Positions 17,484 to 27,056 are shown, numbered from the stretch's first letter. The stretch: 64,000 nt of DNA from Microbacterium maritypicum MF109 (GCF_000455825.1 NZ_ATAO01000181.1:41821-105820), one strand, 5' to 3'. Numbers and translations are program-made. The notes: generated from the sequence alone by a model not told the origin.

Positions 17484-18637
17484 AGGCGGTCCACTTCGGG
17501 GCGGGCAACATCGGGCGCGGATTCGTCGGTCTGCTGCTGCGCGAGGGCGGGTACGAGGTCGTCTTCTCGGACGTCGCCGACGCGCTGGTCGACGCGATCA
17601 ACGCGGTCGACTCGTACACCGTGCACGAGGCCGGCCCCGGAGGGACCGATCACGTCGTCACCGGATTCCGTGCCGTGAACAGCCGGACGGACCCCGCCGC
17701 AGTGGCGGAAGAGGTCGCGTCGGCCGACGTCGTCACCACCGCCGTCGGACCGACGGTGCTGCGGTTCGTGGCCCCGTCGATCGTCGCGGGACTGGCCCTG
17801 CGCTCCCCCGCCGCCGCACCGCTGCAGGTGATGGCATGCGAGAACGCGATCGGCGCCACCGACCTGCTGCGCCGCGAGATCGTCGCCGCAGCAGGAGCCG
17901 ATGCCGAGACGCTGCTGACCAGAGCGGTCTTCGCGAACACCGCCGTGGATCGCATCGTGCCGGCGCAGCCGGAGGGATCGGGCGTCGACGTGACGGTCGA
18001 GCCCTACTTCGAATGGGCGATCGAGTCGGGACCGTTCGGCGGAGAGCTGCCGAGAATCCCCGGCGCGCACTTCGTCGACGACCTGGCGCCGTACATCGAG
18101 CGCAAGCTGTTCACCGTGAACACGGGGCATGCGGCAACGGCATACTTCGGGGCCCGTGCGGGCATCGAGCGCATCTCGGATGCCCTCGCCGATCCGACGA
18201 TCGCCGCGAGCGTCTCGGCTGCCCTCGAAGAGACGTCGGCCGTGCTGGTCGCCGAGCACGGCTTGGACCCGGAGGATCTCGCCGCCTATCGCGCGAAGAT
18301 CCTCGACCGGTTCCGCAACCCCGCACTCGTCGACACCGTGCAGCGGGTCGGACGTCAGCCGCTGCGCAAGATCTCGCGTCACGAGCGGTTCGTGGGCCCC
18401 GCAGCCATGGCCGCGGAGCGCGGACTGTCCACCGAGGCCCTGGTCGCCGCCGTCTCGGCAGCGCTCGAGTTCGACGACCCGGCCGACGAGCAGTCGGTCG
18501 AGCTGCAGCAGCTGCTGCGCGCGGAGGAGGCCGCAGGGTTCACCACGCGGACGACGGGCCTCGACCCCGAGCATCCGCTGTTCCCGCTGATCCGGGATGC
18601 CGTCGCCGCCCGCCAGCAGCACATCGAGAGGGCCTGA
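17480..18637 (+). CDS. mtlD: Mannitol-1-phosphate 5-dehydrogenase
   Basis: 385 aa, normal length for MtlD of the long-chain dehydrogenase family: mannitol-1-phosphate plus NAD gives fructose-6-phosphate. The N-terminus [18 protein letters not shown] is the NAD motif; the conserved [16 protein letters not shown] segment carries the catalytic Lys-Asn-His residues near 212-222. Last gene of the six-gene PTS unit. No strong hairpin follows. Confidence 0.95.
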   Translation: MKAVHFGAGNIGRGFVGLLLREGGYEVVFSDVADALVDAINAVDSYTVHEAGPGGTDHVVTGFRAVNSRTDPAAVAEEVASADVVTTAVGPTVLRFVAPSIVAGLALRSPAAAPLQVMACENAIGATDLLRREIVAAAGADAETLLTRAVFANTAVDRIVPAQPEGSGVDVTVEPYFEWAIESGPFGGELPRIPGAHFVDDLAPYIERKLFTVNTGHAATAYFGARAGIERISDALADPTIAASVSAALEETSAVLVAEHGLDPEDLAAYRAKILDRFRNPALVDTVQRVGRQPLRKISRHERFVGPAAMAAERGLSTEALVAAVSAALEFDDPADEQSVELQQLLRAEEAAGFTTRTTGLDPEHPLFPLIRDAVAARQQHIERA

Positions 18638-18668
18638 GCCGCGACCCGTCGACGCCCTCGCCTGCCGA

Positions 18669-18674
18669 TACGAT
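18669..18674 (+). promoter_or_regulatory. Candidate -10 of the flavin monooxygenase gene
   Basis: TACGAT, about 62 bases before the ATG at 18737. It would give a leader of roughly 55 bases, which ends in a GGGAG ribosome site. No clear -35. Confidence 0.35.
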
Positions 18675-18736
18675 CGGTGGGCGGGGGCGTTTCGCGCACG
18701 ACGAGGTGCGAGAACACACAGGTATCCGGGAGCCAC

Positions 18737-20029
18737 ATGAACAGATATGCCGTGATCGGCGCTGGTCCGTCCGGCCTCGCCGCAGCGCGCGCCCTGCAGA
18801 AGCGCGGGATCTCCGTGGACGGATACGAGGCCTCGCACGGCGTCGGCGGGCTGTGGGACATCAGCAATCCCCGCAGCACGATGTACGAGTCCGCGCATCT
18901 CATCTCCTCCCGCACGACGACCGAGTTCACCGAGTTCCCCATGCGGTCCCGGGTCGACTACCCCGGACACCGGGCACTCAGGGACTACTTCGACGACTAT
19001 GCCCGTCACTTCGGGCTCACCGACCTCTTCCGCTTCGACACGCGGGTCGTGCGTCTCGAGCCGCGCGACGGCGGCTGGGATCTGACCAGTTCCGGCCCCA
19101 GGGGAGACGAGACGCACTGGTACGCGGGCGTCGTTCTCGCGAACGGGACGCTCGCCGAGCCGAACATCCCGGCATTCCCTGGTGAGTTCACAGGCGAGCT
19201 GCTGCATACGCACGCCTACAAGTCGCCCGAGCAGCTGAAGGACCGGCGCGTGCTGCTGATCGGCGCGGGCAACTCCGGCTGCGATATCGCGGTCGACGCC
19301 GTGCATCATGCGGTATCCGTCGACATGAGCGTCCGCCGCGGGTACTACTTCGTTCCGCGGTATCTGTTCGGCAGGCCGAGCGACACTCTCAACCAGGGGC
19401 GACCGCTCCCCGCGCGCATCAAGCAGGCCATCGACAGTCGTGTGCTGCGGGCCTTCACCGGCGACCCCGTGCGGTTCGGGTTCCCGAAGCCCGACTACCG
19501 CATCTACGAGTCGCACCCGATCGTGAACACCATGGTCCTGAACCACCTCGGGCAGGGCGATCTGCGCATCCGTCCCGACGTCTCGCGCTTCGACGGCGCG
19601 AGCGTGCACTTCCGTGACGGCAGCGCCGACGACTACGACCTCGTGCTGCTCGCCACCGGCTACACCCTCGACTATCCGTTCGTCGACCGCGAGCACCTGC
19701 ACTGGCGCGGTGCCGCGCCGCGGCTGTTCCTGAACGTCTTCCCCGCCTCGTTCAACGGCCTCTACGTGATGGGCATGATCGAGGCCTCGGGCATCGGCTG
19801 GCAGGGCCGCTACGAGCAGGCGGAGCTGCTCGCGGCCTACCTGAACGCGGTCGAGCAGGATCCGGAGCGCGCGTCGCGATTCCGCGATCGTGTGACCGGA
19901 AGCCCCTGGCCCGATGTGACCGGCGGCTACCGCTACCTGGGCCTGGATCGGATGGCCTACTACGTCAACAAGGACGCCTACCGCGGTGCCGTCCGGAACG
20001 AGAAGCGCATTCTGGAGTCACGGGCGTAG
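18737..20029 (+). CDS. Flavin-containing monooxygenase (FMO-like)
   Basis: 430 aa class B flavoprotein monooxygenase. FAD motif AVIGAGPSGLAAARAL at the N-terminus; the FMO signature F-x-G-x3-H-x3-Y is met by FTGELLHTHAY near residue 155; the NADPH motif LLIGAGNSGCDIAVDA follows near 178, and LLATGY near 314. Such enzymes use NADPH and oxygen to oxidise N or S atoms, or ketones in the related Baeyer-Villiger group. Substrate unknown; no transporter or degradation gene sits next to it. Own promoter after the mannitol operon. Confidence 0.85.
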   Translation: MNRYAVIGAGPSGLAAARALQKRGISVDGYEASHGVGGLWDISNPRSTMYESAHLISSRTTTEFTEFPMRSRVDYPGHRALRDYFDDYARHFGLTDLFRFDTRVVRLEPRDGGWDLTSSGPRGDETHWYAGVVLANGTLAEPNIPAFPGEFTGELLHTHAYKSPEQLKDRRVLLIGAGNSGCDIAVDAVHHAVSVDMSVRRGYYFVPRYLFGRPSDTLNQGRPLPARIKQAIDSRVLRAFTGDPVRFGFPKPDYRIYESHPIVNTMVLNHLGQGDLRIRPDVSRFDGASVHFRDGSADDYDLVLLATGYTLDYPFVDREHLHWRGAAPRLFLNVFPASFNGLYVMGMIEASGIGWQGRYEQAELLAAYLNAVEQDPERASRFRDRVTGSPWPDVTGGYRYLGLDRMAYYVNKDAYRGAVRNEKRILESRA

Positions 20030-20066
20030 CACCCCTCGGTGACGAGCGACCGTCGACCGGGCGGAG

Positions 20067-20072
20067 TAGCGT
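20067..20072 (+). promoter_or_regulatory. -10 element, leaderless promoter of the hydrolase gene
   Basis: TAGCGT ending six bases before the GTG at 20079, in the 49-bp gap after the monooxygenase. Confidence 0.5.
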
Positions 20073-20078
20073 TGTCTC

Positions 20079-20822
20079 GTGCAGAAGAAGCCCCGCCGGA
20101 TCCTGAAGCGCGTGCTGTGGAGCGTCGCGATCGTGCTGGTCGTCGCCGTCGGCGGGGTGCTCGCCTGGACCCAGATCGGCGTCATGGCCGCGGAGCCGGA
20201 GCCGCTCGCCTCGGTGCGGGAGAACCCGGCCATCACCGTGACCGATGCCGACCAGGGCATCGTGCTCGCCCCCGCCGACGGGAGATCGGACCTCGGCCTC
20301 GTCTTCATCCCCGGGGCCAAGGTGGATCCGTGGGCGTATGCCGCGATCCTGCAGGGGCTGGCCGAAGAGGGCGTCACGGTCGTGATCACACGCCCGTGGC
20401 TGAACCTGGCGTTCTTCGACCCGCGCGGACTCGACGCCTTCACCTCGGCGGCCCCCGACGTCGATGTCTGGGGCGTCGGCGGGCACTCCCTGGGCGGCGT
20501 GCGTGCATGCCAGCTCGCGGACGACGCCGATGCGCTCGTCCTGTTCGCCTCCTACTGCGCGAACGATCTCTCCGGCACTGGGCTTCCCGTCCTCAGCCTG
20601 TCCGGCAGCGAAGACGGGCTGTCCACCCCCGAGAAGATCGCCGATGCGCGCGATCAGCTGCCCGCCGATGCCGACATGGTCGAGATCGAAGGGGCGTCGC
20701 ACGCGTCCTTCGGCGACTACGGACCGCAGGACGGCGACGGCACTCCGACGATCTCCCGCGACGAGATGCACGCGGAGGTCACGCGTCTGACCGACGAGTT
20801 CCTCGCACCGCTCTCGCCCTGA
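20079..20822 (+). CDS. Membrane-anchored alpha/beta hydrolase
   Basis: 247 aa. The N-terminus MQKKPRRILKR followed by a single hydrophobic helix (about 12-31) is a signal anchor, so the catalytic domain is outside. The nucleophile elbow is GGHSLGGVRA near residue 132; the likely acid is Asp in SGSEDGLS and the base His in GASHASFGDYG. The strand VGLVFIPGAKVDPWAYA carries the oxyanion region. Substrate unknown. Leaderless GTG start. Its stop is three bases from the stop of the convergent kinase gene. Confidence 0.8.
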   Translation: MQKKPRRILKRVLWSVAIVLVVAVGGVLAWTQIGVMAAEPEPLASVRENPAITVTDADQGIVLAPADGRSDLGLVFIPGAKVDPWAYAAILQGLAEEGVTVVITRPWLNLAFFDPRGLDAFTSAAPDVDVWGVGGHSLGGVRACQLADDADALVLFASYCANDLSGTGLPVLSLSGSEDGLSTPEKIADARDQLPADADMVEIEGASHASFGDYGPQDGDGTPTISRDEMHAEVTRLTDEFLAPLSP

Positions 20823-20825
20823 GCG

Positions 20826-21719
20826 TCACCTCCCCACGGCCCCGAGGACCGGGTCGAGCAGCGGATGGAGGTGCCGGGTGCGCAGGACCGCCGCCGCCGA
20901 ACGCGCCCCCGCCTCGAGCGCAGTGGTGACGCCCGCCCCGTCGAGCCGCGCGTCGAGCACGCCCGCGAGGAACGCATCACCCGCGCCGTTCGTGTCGACG
21001 ACCTCGACGGGCACCGCAGGAACCCGATGCACCACGCCGTGCTCGTCGACCGCCACGGCCCCCTCCGCTCCCAGGGTGCACACGGCCAGGCGCGCTCCCG
21101 CCGCGATGCGGGACTGCAGGAACACGACCGGGTCGTCCAGCCGGTCGGCGTTGCAGAACACCGCATCAGCGGCGTCGAGGAACGGCCGGTGGTAGTGCGC
21201 CCTGCCGTCGTAGTCGTGCACATCCACCCAGATCGGTGTGCCGGTCGATCGGGCGAGAGGCAGCAGGCGCAGGGGCTCCGCGGCGAGGTCGAGCACGACC
21301 GCATCGGCAGCGACCATCCGGTCGCGCATCCGGTCGTCGCGCGTGCCCTCGGCCGTGCTCGGGGTCGACAGGTACAGCGAGACGCGACCGCCTTCACGCG
21401 TCATCAGGTTCAGATGTCGTTCGGTGACCCCGTCGTCCCAGGAGGTCTGCACGCCGGCGGCGCGCAATGCGTCGCGCACGCGTCCGCCCTCCATATCCGT
21501 CCCAGAGATGGCATGCAGCCGTGTGGTCCGGCCCAGCGCGGTCAGGCTGAGCGCCTTGCCCGCGCTGGTCCCTCCGACCGTCTCCCAGGTGTCCTCGGCG
21601 AACTGCATGTGCGGCACCGGCTCGGGAAGCCGATCCAGCACGATGATCGTGTTCCACGATGCCGGCCCGACGATGACGACGGAGGCGGATTCCGCTGCGG
21701 ACTCTGAGGAGGAGGGCAT
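20826..21719 (-). CDS. PfkB-family carbohydrate/nucleoside kinase
   Basis: 297 aa sugar kinase of the ribokinase fold. The N-terminal glycine motif is ETVGGTSAGKALSLTALG; the C-terminal signature has the catalytic Asp and anion hole in VDTNGAGDAFLAGVLDARL near residue 235. It phosphorylates a sugar or nucleoside with ATP. Since a nucleoside uptake operon lies downstream on the same strand, a ribose or nucleoside substrate is possible but unproven. A CAGGAT hexamer ends six bases before the ATG, so it may be leaderless too. Confidence 0.85.
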   Translation of the reverse strand: MPSSSESAAESASVVIVGPASWNTIIVLDRLPEPVPHMQFAEDTWETVGGTSAGKALSLTALGRTTRLHAISGTDMEGGRVRDALRAAGVQTSWDDGVTERHLNLMTREGGRVSLYLSTPSTAEGTRDDRMRDRMVAADAVVLDLAAEPLRLLPLARSTGTPIWVDVHDYDGRAHYHRPFLDAADAVFCNADRLDDPVVFLQSRIAAGARLAVCTLGAEGAVAVDEHGVVHRVPAVPVEVVDTNGAGDAFLAGVLDARLDGAGVTTALEAGARSAAAVLRTRHLHPLLDPVLGAVGR

Positions 21720-21756
21720 GGGACCATCCTGTCGTGCCTCGTCTCGGCCGTCTCGT

Positions 21757-22866
21757 TCAGCCGATGCGCGAGACCAGCGCGTCCAGCCCCATGCCGTAGT
21801 CGATGCGCACGACGGGAAGGGCGAGCTTGTCGGTGCCGATCTTCACATATCCGGGCTCGATGGTACGTCCCATCTCGTAGCCGGCCTGGGCGACGCCCTG
21901 CTTGGTGGTGTCGTTGTAGTGCCCGTACGGATACGCCACGACCTGACCCACGCCGAGGATCTGAGCCGACGTCGTCAGGTCTGCCGCGATCTGATCGGCC
22001 GTCCAGTTGACCATCCGGCCCTTGCCGTTGTCGCCTGCCTGGTGCATGTCATGCGTGTGCGAGCGGCGCTGCACATAGACGGACGGCGCCGGGTCCTGCC
22101 GAGCGGCCGTGATCATGAACGACGTGCTGAGCAGCTTGTACCTGTCCACGACCGGCACCGCGAGATCGAACCACGACTGGTCGGCATCGTCATCGGTGAT
22201 GATCACGCTCTTCGCAGGAAGCGAGAGGCGCCCGTCGATGAAGGCGCTGAGCTCGTCCCAGGTGGGCAGGTAGAAGCCCGTCGTCGCGATGTGGTTCATC
22301 TGCGCATCGAAGTCGCCGATGTAGGCGTAGTTGCCGCGCAGCCAGCCCTTCTCCCCCTCGGGGTTCGCCGTGAACTGGTGATACATGAGGATGGGCACTC
22401 GCACGTTCTCCGCGGCGTTCTCCTCCGGCGTCTTCCAGGCGGCGAAGAGCTCGACCTGCTGGTCCGTGCACACCACGGGATCGGCGCCGTTCACGCGGGC
22501 CGCGACCGTCAACGCTCCGGCGTCCGCTGCCGTCGCGTACCAGCCGGCGAACACCCGACCCTCCAGCTGCGGGATCGGAAGGCCCTGGTACAGGGCGTCC
22601 TGGAACTGCAGCATCGGGTCGGCAGGAGCCCCGTCGCCCGAGAAGGTCACCGCACAGGCGCGCGGATCGTTCGCATCCGCCACGATCTGCTCCGCCGGCG
22701 TCAGCGGATGCTCGATCGTGGCGGACTGCGCCTTCGGAATCGTGTTCTCCTGCGCACGGTTCAGCCAGACGAAGGCGGCAGCGCCACCTCCGACGACGAC
22801 GGCGGCCACGACGGCGGTGACGATGATCGCGGCGCGCGTGCGGCGCTTCTTCCCCCCGGAAGCCAT
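21757..22866 (-). CDS. Polysaccharide deacetylase with InlB-type B-repeat, membrane anchored
   Basis: 369 aa. Lys/Arg-rich start and one transmembrane helix (about 12-36). Residues 60-145 include the hallmark RVFAGWYATAADAG of the Listeria-Bacteroides (InlB B-repeat) domain, a small extracellular beta fold. The C-terminal NodB domain has metal and catalytic motifs in altered form: VPILMYHQF, IITDDDADQSW (the usual TFDD), HTHDMH (the H-x3-H metal site) and VAYPYGHYND. It should remove N-acetyl groups from a cell-wall or surface polysaccharide. The next gene upstream (adenosine deaminase) is two bases away, so it may be the end of that operon. Confidence 0.82.
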   Translation of the reverse strand: MASGGKKRRTRAAIIVTAVVAAVVVGGGAAAFVWLNRAQENTIPKAQSATIEHPLTPAEQIVADANDPRACAVTFSGDGAPADPMLQFQDALYQGLPIPQLEGRVFAGWYATAADAGALTVAARVNGADPVVCTDQQVELFAAWKTPEENAAENVRVPILMYHQFTANPEGEKGWLRGNYAYIGDFDAQMNHIATTGFYLPTWDELSAFIDGRLSLPAKSVIITDDDADQSWFDLAVPVVDRYKLLSTSFMITAARQDPAPSVYVQRRSHTHDMHQAGDNGKGRMVNWTADQIAADLTTSAQILGVGQVVAYPYGHYNDTTKQGVAQAGYEMGRTIEPGYVKIGTDKLALPVVRIDYGMGLDALVSRIG

Positions 22867-22868
22867 GG

Positions 22869-23984
22869 TCAGGCGTCGAAGCCTTCGGCGATCATCTCCA
22901 CGAGCTCCTCGCGCTCCTCGACGGGGAGGAACGCCGCGGCGGCGGCGTTGAACTGGAAGGTCTCGAGGTCGTCGAGATCGTACTCGAACGCCTCGACGAG
23001 CAGGGCGAGCTCACGCGTGAGAGACGTGGCGCTCATGGTGCGGTTGTCGACGTTCACGGTCACCGCGAACCCGAGCTGGTAGAGCAGGTCGAAGGGGTGG
23101 TCCACCATGGTGTTGCCCCACGCGGCGATGGCCCCGGTCTGCAGGTTCGACGAAGGCGAGAGCTCGAGCGGGATCTCGCGGTCGCGGACCCAGCGCGCGA
23201 GGTCGCCGAACTGCACCTGCACCTCGTCGCCCTCCTGGGTGATGACCTCGAGGTCTTCGGCGATGCGCACACCGTGGCCGAGCCGCAGCGCGCGTCCGTC
23301 CAGCAGAGCCGAGCGGATGGAGGCGGGACCCGCCGCCTCTCCCGCGTGCACGGTGACGGGGAAGAAGTTCTCGGCGAGGTAGTCGAACGCCTTGCGGTGG
23401 TTCGACGGCGGGAAGCCATCCTCAGGACCGGCGATGTCGAAGCCCACGGCACCGCGTCCGCGGAAGTCGACCGCGAGTTCGGCGATCTCGAGGGCGCGAT
23501 CGGTGTGCCGCATCGCCGTGATCAGCTGCCCGACGCGGATGCTGCGTCCCGAGCGGTCCGCGGCGTCCTCACCCTCTTCGATGCCCTGCTGCACCGCCTC
23601 CACCGTCTGTTCGAGCGTGAGGCCGCGAGCCAGGTGCTGCTCGGGCGCCCAGCGCACCTCGCCGTAGATCACGCCGTCGGCGGCGAGGTCTTGGACGAAC
23701 TCCCGTGCGACACGGGTGAGGCCCTCCTGCGTCTGCATCACGGCGGTCGTGAGGTCGAACGTCTTGAGGTACTCGACCAGCGAACCGGAATCGCTCTGCT
23801 TCGCGAACCACGATCCCAGCGCCTTCGGGTCGGACTCCGGAATCTCCAGGCCGATCGCGTCCGCGAGCTCGATGATCGTGGCGGGCCGCAGCGCGCCGTC
23901 GAGGTGGTCGTGCAGCGACACCTTGGGAAGGCTCCGCAGGGAGACCCCCTGAAGTGTGACGTCGCCGTTCGCATCGATCGACAT
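22869..23984 (-). CDS. add: Adenosine deaminase
   Basis: 371 aa zinc hydrolase, adenosine to inosine. Metal motif KVSLHDHLDGALRP near residue 22, catalytic VTVHAGEAAGP near 195 (His and Glu), LGHGVRI near 222 (His) and SSNLQTGA. It belongs to the nucleoside operon and lies 50 bp after deoA. A TAGCCT hexamer at 24018-24023 and GAGAGGA before the ATG suggest an additional internal promoter. Inosine made here can be split by the PNP encoded at 8280. Confidence 0.94.
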   Translation of the reverse strand: MSIDANGDVTLQGVSLRSLPKVSLHDHLDGALRPATIIELADAIGLEIPESDPKALGSWFAKQSDSGSLVEYLKTFDLTTAVMQTQEGLTRVAREFVQDLAADGVIYGEVRWAPEQHLARGLTLEQTVEAVQQGIEEGEDAADRSGRSIRVGQLITAMRHTDRALEIAELAVDFRGRGAVGFDIAGPEDGFPPSNHRKAFDYLAENFFPVTVHAGEAAGPASIRSALLDGRALRLGHGVRIAEDLEVITQEGDEVQVQFGDLARWVRDREIPLELSPSSNLQTGAIAAWGNTMVDHPFDLLYQLGFAVTVNVDNRTMSATSLTRELALLVEAFEYDLDDLETFQFNAAAAAFLPVEEREELVEMIAEGFDA

Positions 23985-24017
23985 GGTGATCCTCTCGGTC
24001 GCGGATGTGCTCAGTTC

Positions 24018-24023
24018 AGGCTA
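24018..24023 (-). promoter_or_regulatory. Candidate internal promoter before add
   Basis: TAGCCT on the minus strand in the 50-bp deoA-add gap. It would give a leader of about 25 bases with a GAGAGGA ribosome site. Confidence 0.35.
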
Positions 24024-24034
24024 GCGGTCCGCCG

Positions 24035-25348
24035 TCACGCCGTGATGCGCTCACGGACGATGGGGCCGGTCACCGGCGCCTCATCCCCGATCTCCCACGA
24101 ACCATCGAGGGCGTCGAGAGCCCTGCCGAACCGGGCATCGTCGGCGGCTGAGAGGGTGAAGAGCGGCTGGCCGGCGACGACGCGATCGCCCGGCTTCGCA
24201 TGCAGATCGATGCCTGCCTCGAAGACCACCGGGTCCTGCGCCCTGGCGCGCCCCGCGCCGAGACGCCAGGCAGCGACCCCGAACGGGAGGGCATCCATGC
24301 GCGTGATGATTCCGTCGGTGGGGGCGAGCACCTGGTGGGTCTCGCGCGCCGTCGGGAGCGCGGCATCCGGATCTCCGTCCTGAGCGCGGATCATCGCCTT
24401 CCAGGTGTCCATGGCGCGGCCGTCGTCGAGAGCGGCCTCCACGTCGGCGTCCGGCTGTCCTGCGAGGGCGAGCATCTCGCGTGCCAGGGCGATCGTGAGC
24501 TCGCGCACATCGGAGGGTCCGCCACCGGCGAGGATCTCGACGGATTCACGGACCTCGTTCGCGTTGCCGATCGCAAGGCCGAGCGGGACGTTCATGTCGG
24601 TCAGCAGGGCGGTCGTCGCGACCCCGGAGTCGGTGCCGAGAGCGACCATGGTGCGGGCGAGCTCGCGGGCGCGATCGATGTCCTGCATGAACGCACCGGA
24701 GCCGAACTTCACATCGAGCACGAGAGCGTCCGTGCCCTCGGCGATCTTCTTCGACATGATGCTCGACGCGATCAGCGGGATCGCCTCGACGGTGCCGGTG
24801 ACGTCGCGGAGCGCATACAGCTTCTTGTCCGCGGGGGCGAGGCCGGAGCCGGCGGCGCAGATGACCGCGCCCACGTCTCCCTGCATCTGCGCGAACATCT
24901 CCTCGTTGCTCAGAGCAGCGCGCCATCCGGGGATCGACTCGAGCTTGTCGAGCGTGCCGCCCGTGTGACCGAGCCCGCGACCGCTCAGCTGCGGCACGGC
25001 CACGCCGAACGAGGCGACCAGCGGGGCGAGCGGCAGCGTGATCTTGTCGCCGACGCCACCCGTGGAGTGCTTGTCGACCGTGCGCTTGCCGAGGGAGGCG
25101 AAGCTCATCCGCTCCCCCGACGCGATCATCGCGTCGGTCAGCACGCGGATCTCGTCGCGCTCCATGCCGCGCTGGAAGATCGCCATCGCGAACGACGCCA
25201 TCTGCGCGTCCGAGACATAGCCGCGGGTGTAGGCATCGACCATCCACCGCAGCTCCGCCTCGGGCACGGCGCCCCCGTCGCGCTTGGCGCGGATCACATC
25301 GATCGCGTCGAACGGTTCGATGGCTCCCTGAGCCTGTCCAGCGGTCAT
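24035..25348 (-). CDS. deoA: Thymidine phosphorylase
   Basis: 437 aa, normal length. Signature region HSTGGVGDKITLPLAPLVA binds phosphate; SGRGLGHTGGTLDKLESIPG and KKIAEGTDALVLDVKFGSGAFM are family hallmarks. It cleaves thymidine and deoxyuridine to base and deoxyribose-1-phosphate. The ATG at 25348 overlaps the cdd stop (ATGA) and has GGAGGAAG upstream. Together with Cdd it handles pyrimidine nucleosides brought in by the ABC system. Confidence 0.95.
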   Translation of the reverse strand: MTAGQAQGAIEPFDAIDVIRAKRDGGAVPEAELRWMVDAYTRGYVSDAQMASFAMAIFQRGMERDEIRVLTDAMIASGERMSFASLGKRTVDKHSTGGVGDKITLPLAPLVASFGVAVPQLSGRGLGHTGGTLDKLESIPGWRAALSNEEMFAQMQGDVGAVICAAGSGLAPADKKLYALRDVTGTVEAIPLIASSIMSKKIAEGTDALVLDVKFGSGAFMQDIDRARELARTMVALGTDSGVATTALLTDMNVPLGLAIGNANEVRESVEILAGGGPSDVRELTIALAREMLALAGQPDADVEAALDDGRAMDTWKAMIRAQDGDPDAALPTARETHQVLAPTDGIITRMDALPFGVAAWRLGAGRARAQDPVVFEAGIDLHAKPGDRVVAGQPLFTLSAADDARFGRALDALDGSWEIGDEAPVTGPIVRERITA

Positions 25349-25743
25349 CGTGCTTCCTCCAGGTCGCGCGGCCCGAACGCATCGGGCAGCACCTCGTCGA
25401 TCGTGCGGATGCCGGAGACGGTCTCCAGGAGCATCCCGGGCATCGCATGCTCGAACAGCAGCTGGCGACAGCGTCCGCACGGCATGATCGTCTGCCCCTC
25501 GTTGTTGACGCACACGAACGCGACGAGCTGGCCGCCGCCGGACATGTGCAGGTCACCGACCAGGGCGCACTCCGCGCACAGCGTCACACCGTACGACGCG
25601 TTCTCCACGTTGCAGCCGGCCACGATGCGGCCGTCGCCGACGAGGGCGGCCGCACCCACGCGGTAGCGCGAGTACGGCGCGTACGCCTTCGTCATGGCAT
25701 CCGTGGCGACCTGGCGCAGTTCATCCCAGTCGATGTCGGTCAT
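25345..25743 (-). CDS. cdd: Cytidine deaminase
   Basis: 132 aa, tetrameric-type length. Zinc ligands are in NVENASYGVTLCAECALV (Cys, with the proton-shuttle Glu) and the PCGRC pair near residue 88. It turns cytidine and deoxycytidine into uridine and deoxyuridine. Coupled to deoA by ATGA. The start is preceded by GGAAGAGAG on the minus strand. Confidence 0.95.
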   Translation of the reverse strand: MTDIDWDELRQVATDAMTKAYAPYSRYRVGAAALVGDGRIVAGCNVENASYGVTLCAECALVGDLHMSGGGQLVAFVCVNNEGQTIMPCGRCRQLLFEHAMPGMLLETVSGIRTIDEVLPDAFGPRDLEEAR

Positions 25744-25769
25744 TGCGATGTTTCTCTCTTCCGGCAGGG

Positions 25770-27056
25770 CTACGACTTGATGTAGGGCTTGCCGTCTGCG
25801 GCAGGGGCCTTGATCTGCCCGGCGAATCCGGCGACCGCGAGCAGCGTCACGACATACGGCAGCATCAGCATGAACTCGCCCGGGATGGGCGTCTTCAGGA
25901 TCGACAGCAGGTTCTGCAGGTTGGTCGCGAAACCGAACAGCAGCGCCGCGAGGGTCGCACGGATGGGATCCCATCGGCCGAAGATCACAGCGGCGAGGGC
26001 GATGAAGCCGAGCCCGGCCGTCATGTCCTTGCCGAACTGCGGCACCGAGACGAGGGTGAAGTACGCGCCTCCCATGCCGGCGATCGCGCCGGCGAGCAGC
26101 ACGTTCCAGAACCGGGTCGGGTTCACCTTGATGCCCACGGTGTCGGCCGCCTGCGGGTGCTCCCCGACGGCACGCAGCCGCAGACCCCACCGGGTGCGGT
26201 AGAGGCCCCAGGCCACCACGGCGACCGTGATGAACATCAGGTACCCGATGAAGGTCTGGTTGAACAGCACCGGCCCGATGATCGGGATGTCGCTGAGGAC
26301 CGGGATCTCGACGCGCGGGAATCGCACGGGCGTGTTCAGGGTCGCCTCGTTCGGAGCGAGGAGTGCGCCGTAGAGGAAGCCGGTGAGACCGGTGACGAGC
26401 ACGTTGAGGACGACACCGACGATGACCTGCTCGACCAGATACTTGATCGCGAACGCGGCGAGGACACTAGCCACCAGGACGCCGCCGATCATCGCCCCGA
26501 CCAGGCCGACGAACGGGTTCCCGGTGATGCTCGACAGGAGCGCTGCCGAGAAGGCACCGAGAAGCAGCTGCCCCTCGATCGCGACGTTCACGACGCCGGC
26601 ACGCTCGCCGATGACACCGCCCAGGGCACCGAACACCAGGGGCACCGAGAGCGAGACCGCGCCGAACAGCAGGCTCGTGACCGGCACGAGTCCGCCGGCG
26701 GAGGCCCAGACGAGGAACGCGAAGACGGCCAGCACGCTGAAGGCGATCACGAGCCACAGGGACGGCGGACGGTAGGTCCATGCCCGCAGGAACGCCCCCA
26801 CCGTGAGCACCACGAGGATGCCGAACACGACCCAGAAGGTCGAGGCCGTCGGCAGCGCCACATCCGGCAGCGCGAGCGCCGAGGACTGGTCGGAAAGGCG
26901 GAACGTGCTGATGCCGTCGCGCGGCACGAGCAGGAACAGCAGGGCCAGGAGCACGGTCGCTCCGGCCAGCACGATCGGCGCCTTGAGGTGCCGCTCCTTC
27001 ACGGTCGCGAGCTGCACCGTGCCGTCGGCGGCCTGGGTCTGCACGAGGGACATCAT
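25770..27056 (-). CDS. Nucleoside ABC transporter permease (second subunit)
   Basis: 428 aa permease of the branched-chain/ribose type (BPD_transp_2). About ten hydrophobic segments; the first 140 residues form an extra membrane region beyond the usual fold. The core starts LTSLLFGAVSLSVPLVFGALGGVIGERAGVVNVAIEGQLL, the hallmark of BmpA-linked nucleoside permeases. ATG at 27056 overlaps the stop of the other permease. Works with the permease and ATPase encoded upstream to import nucleosides. Confidence 0.9.
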   Translation of the reverse strand: MMSLVQTQAADGTVQLATVKERHLKAPIVLAGATVLLALLFLLVPRDGISTFRLSDQSSALALPDVALPTASTFWVVFGILVVLTVGAFLRAWTYRPPSLWLVIAFSVLAVFAFLVWASAGGLVPVTSLLFGAVSLSVPLVFGALGGVIGERAGVVNVAIEGQLLLGAFSAALLSSITGNPFVGLVGAMIGGVLVASVLAAFAIKYLVEQVIVGVVLNVLVTGLTGFLYGALLAPNEATLNTPVRFPRVEIPVLSDIPIIGPVLFNQTFIGYLMFITVAVVAWGLYRTRWGLRLRAVGEHPQAADTVGIKVNPTRFWNVLLAGAIAGMGGAYFTLVSVPQFGKDMTAGLGFIALAAVIFGRWDPIRATLAALLFGFATNLQNLLSILKTPIPGEFMLMLPYVVTLLAVAGFAGQIKAPAADGKPYIKS

